64,000 bases of DNA from Azonexus sp. R2A61 (lineage in GTDB: Bacteria; Pseudomonadota; Gammaproteobacteria; Burkholderiales; Rhodocyclaceae), in contig NZ_JACBFO010000007.1 of assembly GCF_021401135.1 (NCBI RefSeq), positions 1-64,000 on the forward strand, in the 5' to 3' direction. The position numbers and the translations under genes are program-made. Positions 59,625 through 64,000 of the stretch are shown piece by piece. Position 1 is the stretch's first letter. Every line of letters starts with the position of its first letter. Below the pieces are notes generated by a model. It saw only the letters and a program-made list of their open reading frames with translations. It searched no databases and had not been told where the DNA came from.

Positions 59625-59996
59625 GTGAAACTCCACCTGTCCAATACTGCCGGCCTCAACCTGTTCACCGCCTACGGCGACGGTTATGTTGCGGTCAACC
59701 ACCAGAAACACGAGAAAAACCTGATCCTGCTGCCGGAAAGCCTGATCGAGGCATGGACGACTGCCAGCGTCGACACGTTGCAGGAAAGCGACATGCAGCA
59801 ACTGCTCGGGCTGGGCGTCGAGGTGATTCTGCTCGGCACCGGTCGCCGGCTGCGTTTTCCCGCCGGCCCGCTGATGCGCCCCTTCGCACCGGCCGGCATC
59901 GGCCTCGAAGTCATGGACCTGCAGGCCGCCTGCCGGACCTACAACATCCTCGCCGCCGAAGGCCGCAAGGTCGCCGCGGCGCTGTTGTTCGACTAA
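59625..59996 (+). CDS. Mth938/NDUFAF3-like (DUF498) protein
   Basis: 123 aa from GTG 59625 (MKLHLSNTAGLNLFTAYGDGYV). The family core is VILLGTGRRLRFPAGPLMRPF followed by GLEVMDLQAACRTYNILAAEGRKVAAALL. A GTG at 59613 or TTG at 59610 are possible starts. The human relative NDUFAF3 assists complex I assembly; the bacterial role is unproven. Divergent from alaA. Confidence 0.85.
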   Translation: MKLHLSNTAGLNLFTAYGDGYVAVNHQKHEKNLILLPESLIEAWTTASVDTLQESDMQQLLGLGVEVILLGTGRRLRFPAGPLMRPFAPAGIGLEVMDLQAACRTYNILAAEGRKVAAALLFD

Positions 59997-60053
59997 TCCC
60001 GGTTCTTCCCGGCCGGCGCCCCTCGCCCCGCGTCCGACGATTCGTGCAACTCA

Positions 60054-60971
60054 CTAACGCGGCGTCGCGTACAGACAGGGCTGCAACACCTCGGCCAGCC
60101 AGTTCATGAACAGCCGCACGCGCTTGGCCAGGTGGCGCCGGTTGCCGTAGAGCAGCGTCACCGGCAGCGCCGGCGGCCGATGCTCGGGCAGTATCTCGAC
60201 CAGTTGGCCGCTCTCCAGCAACGGCTGCATGCCATGCACCGGCGCCTGGATAATCCCGAGCCCGGCCAGACAGGCGGCGCGATAGGCATCGGAATTATTC
60301 ACCACCAGGCTGGCCGGCAGGCGCTGCACGCGCAGTTCGCCACTGGCCGGATCGATGTACTCGAAGCCGGCCGGCTTGTCGCCCAGCGTGCTGCTGTAAT
60401 GGACGATGCGGTGGCCGGTCAGCGCCTCGGGCGACACCGGCACGCCGTGGCGGGCCAAGTAGGCCGGGCTGGCGCAGTTGCCCTGGCGGAAATAGCCGAG
60501 ATGGCGGGCAACCAGCGAGGAATCGACCAGCGGCCCGACCCGTAGCACGCAGTCGAAACCTTCACCGATCAAGTCGACGCGACGGTCGGTGCTGCCCAGT
60601 TCGAGGGCGATGCCGGGATGCTGTTCGAGGAATTCCGGCAAGCGCGGCATCACCAGGTCGCGCGCCACCGCCAGCGGCAGATCGACGCGCAGGCGTCCGT
60701 GCACGCCCGTCTCGTCGTCGCGGAACATCTGGTCCAGCTCGTCCATGTCGGCCAGCAAGTCCTGGCAACGCGCCAGGAAAGCCTGACCGTCTGGCGTCAG
60801 CTGGACACGCCGCGTCGTCCGCTGCAACAGCCGCGCACCAACCCGGCTTTCCAGTTGCTGCACGGCCAGCGAGACCGATGCCTTGGGCACGCCAAGGCTG
60901 TCGGCGGCGCGGGTGAAGCTGGCCATCTCGGCCACCCGGACAAAAATCTGCATCGCATCGAGCGGGCTCAT
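60054..60971 (-). CDS. LysR-family transcriptional regulator
   Basis: 305 aa. The N-terminal winged helix (residues about 1-65) reads MSPLDAMQIFVRVAEMASFTRAADSLGVPKASVSLAVQQLE, and a periplasmic-binding-like effector domain (about 90-300) follows. It is of the subgroup (with YhaJ/PtxR-like QMFRDDETGVHGRLRVDLP) seen beside oxidoreductase genes. It is divergent from the SDR gene at 61084 and probably controls it. Confidence 0.92.
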   Translation of the reverse strand: MSPLDAMQIFVRVAEMASFTRAADSLGVPKASVSLAVQQLESRVGARLLQRTTRRVQLTPDGQAFLARCQDLLADMDELDQMFRDDETGVHGRLRVDLPLAVARDLVMPRLPEFLEQHPGIALELGSTDRRVDLIGEGFDCVLRVGPLVDSSLVARHLGYFRQGNCASPAYLARHGVPVSPEALTGHRIVHYSSTLGDKPAGFEYIDPASGELRVQRLPASLVVNNSDAYRAACLAGLGIIQAPVHGMQPLLESGQLVEILPEHRPPALPVTLLYGNRRHLAKRVRLFMNWLAEVLQPCLYATPR

Positions 60972-61083
60972 CGCGCACCTTTATCCAAAACGAGCGAACA
61001 GTCTAAACAAAATTCCACGATTTATTCGATGAAATGCCAGCAATAGACTGCCCCCATCATTCAAACCCCAAAAGGAGTGCACC

Positions 61084-61842
61084 ATGACCCGCAAAATCGC
61101 CCTGATCACCGGCGGCAGCCGCGGCCTCGGCCGTAACGCCGCACTGAAGCTCGCCGCCCGCGGCGTCGACCTCGTCCTCACCTACCGCCAGCGCGGCGAC
61201 GAAGCCGCCGAAACCGTCGCCGCCATCGTGGCGCTCGGCGCACGCGCCCTGGCGCTGCCGCTCGACGTCGGCGACAGCGCCAGCTTCGCCAACTTCGCCG
61301 AACGCCTGCAGGCCGGTCTGGACACCTGCTGGCAACGCCGCAACTTCGACTTCCTGGTGAACAACGCTGGCATCGGCATCCACGCCGCCTTCGCCGAAAC
61401 CAGCGAAACGCAGTTCGACGAACTGATGAACATCCACCTCAAGGGCAGCTTCTTCCTGACCCAGCGCCTGCTGCCACTGCTCGCCGACGGCGGCGCCATC
61501 CTCAACATCTCCACCGGCCTGACCCGCTTCACCCAGCCCGGCTTTGCCGCCTACGCGGCGATGAAGGGCGGCGTCGAGGTGCTGACCCGCTACCTCGCCA
61601 GGGAACTCGGAGCGCGCGGCATCCGCGTCAACGTGCTGGCGCCCGGCGCCATCGAAACCGATTTCGGCGGTGGACAGGTCCGCGACAACCCGCAAATGAA
61701 CGCCTACCTGGCCAGCCAGACCGCCCTCGGCCGCGTCGGCCGCCCGGACGACATCGGCAACGCCATCGCCCAGCTGCTCGCCGATGAAAGCGGCTGGATC
61801 AACGCCCAGCGCATCGAGGCTTCGGGCGGGATGTTCGTGTGA
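61084..61842 (+). CDS. SDR-family oxidoreductase
   Basis: 252 aa. Cofactor motif TGGSRGLGRNAALKLA, NNAGIGI, catalytic Ser in ILNISTGLTRF and the catalytic Y-x-x-x-K as YAAMKGG are all present. The C-terminal end is GWINAQRIEASGGMFV. Substrate unknown. It is divergent from, and probably regulated by, the LysR gene, 112 bp away. AAAAGGAG precedes the ATG. Confidence 0.93.
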   Translation: MTRKIALITGGSRGLGRNAALKLAARGVDLVLTYRQRGDEAAETVAAIVALGARALALPLDVGDSASFANFAERLQAGLDTCWQRRNFDFLVNNAGIGIHAAFAETSETQFDELMNIHLKGSFFLTQRLLPLLADGGAILNISTGLTRFTQPGFAAYAAMKGGVEVLTRYLARELGARGIRVNVLAPGAIETDFGGGQVRDNPQMNAYLASQTALGRVGRPDDIGNAIAQLLADESGWINAQRIEASGGMFV

Positions 61843-61848
61843 AAGAAA

Positions 61849-61875
61849 AAAGGCCGGGATCGCTCCCGGCCTTTT
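61849..61875 (+). terminator. Intrinsic terminator after the SDR gene
   Basis: An 11-bp stem AAAGGCCGGGA / TCCCGGCCTTT with a 4-nt loop and a T run on the plus strand. Confidence 0.85.
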
Positions 61876-61891
61876 CATTTTTCCCGGAATC

Positions 61892-61907
61892 TGACGGTCG
61901 ACCGTCA
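61892..61907. repeat. 16-bp palindrome flanked by a longer stem
   Basis: TGACGGTCGACCGTCA lies inside CCCGGAAT...ATCCGGG, so the whole could form a large hairpin 20 nt past the ppsA stop. It may be a terminator without a clear T run, or a relative of the TGCGGTCGAC motif. Confidence 0.5.
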
Positions 61908-61925
61908 AATCCGGGCAATTTCCGT

Positions 61926-64000
<2,075 letters not shown>

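Overview
The window looks like a chromosomal segment of a GC-rich betaproteobacterium, most likely of the Rhodocyclales (Dechloromonas/Azonexus-like). The gene orders fit this group: mltG-tmk-holB-pilZ-tatD, guaB-guaA, ratA-rnfH beside smpB, pyrG-kdsA-eno-ftsB and alaA-hom. The placement rests on gene content and order read by eye, with no database search. Most of the DNA is dense housekeeping sequence, with many 1-11 bp gene overlaps that imply translational coupling.

Layout. 1-250: AT-richer DNA with four copies of a G-run/CTAGTTTG repeat, possibly the end of an IS21-type element. 250-8000: a replication and cell-wall operon (mltG, tmk, holB, pilZ, tatD, ankyrin protein), divergent ygfZ and an NRDE gene, then an L,D-transpeptidase-like protein, tadA and a two-domain molybdate/TOBE protein. 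8100-11606: a very large PAS/GGDEF/EAL protein. 11.8-18.5 kb: guaBA, ratA/rnfH, smpB, a TRIC-type channel, and a LuxR-type regulator facing an Hpt protein. 18.67 kb: tRNA-Asp.

19280-27022 is a complete Tn3-family (Tn21/Tn501-like) transposon. It carries a lead-resistance module (pbrR, pbrA, and a fused phosphatase/signal peptidase pbrBC) with tnpR and tnpA. It has 40-bp inverted repeats with one mismatch and a perfect 5-bp target duplication (CGCCA). It splits a DUF3883-type gene, whose reading frame is restored exactly if the element and one target copy are removed.

27.5-36.4 kb returns to housekeeping genes: mutS, a phosphoesterase, slyD, bcp, ftsB, eno, kdsA and pyrG. 36537-44214 is the most interesting region. 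It is a tightly overlapping nine-gene operon encoding a DarA-like (dialkylresorcinol condensing enzyme) protein, a KAS III/DarB-like synthase, a small unknown protein, a BtrH-type acyltransferase, an ABC-2 exporter (ATPase and permease), an acyl carrier protein, a KAS I/II-type synthase and a ketosynthase-like protein without an evident active site. It reads as a compact pathway that builds an acyl or aromatic-lipid product on a dedicated carrier, transfers it and exports it. The product is unknown.

44.2-64 kb holds a CnoX-like thioredoxin, an HDAC-family protein, NAD(P)HX repair, an FMN glutamate-synthase-like protein, nadC, a diguanylate cyclase, thrC, a DUF2249 pair, an EamA transporter, a flavin reductase, hom, alaA, a LysR/SDR divergent pair and the 3' part of ppsA. 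A 10-mer, TGCGGTCGAC (reverse complement GTCGACCGCA), recurs about 25 times across the host DNA and was not seen in the transposon. Twice it forms a 43-bp inverted-repeat element, once inside a signal-peptide coding region.
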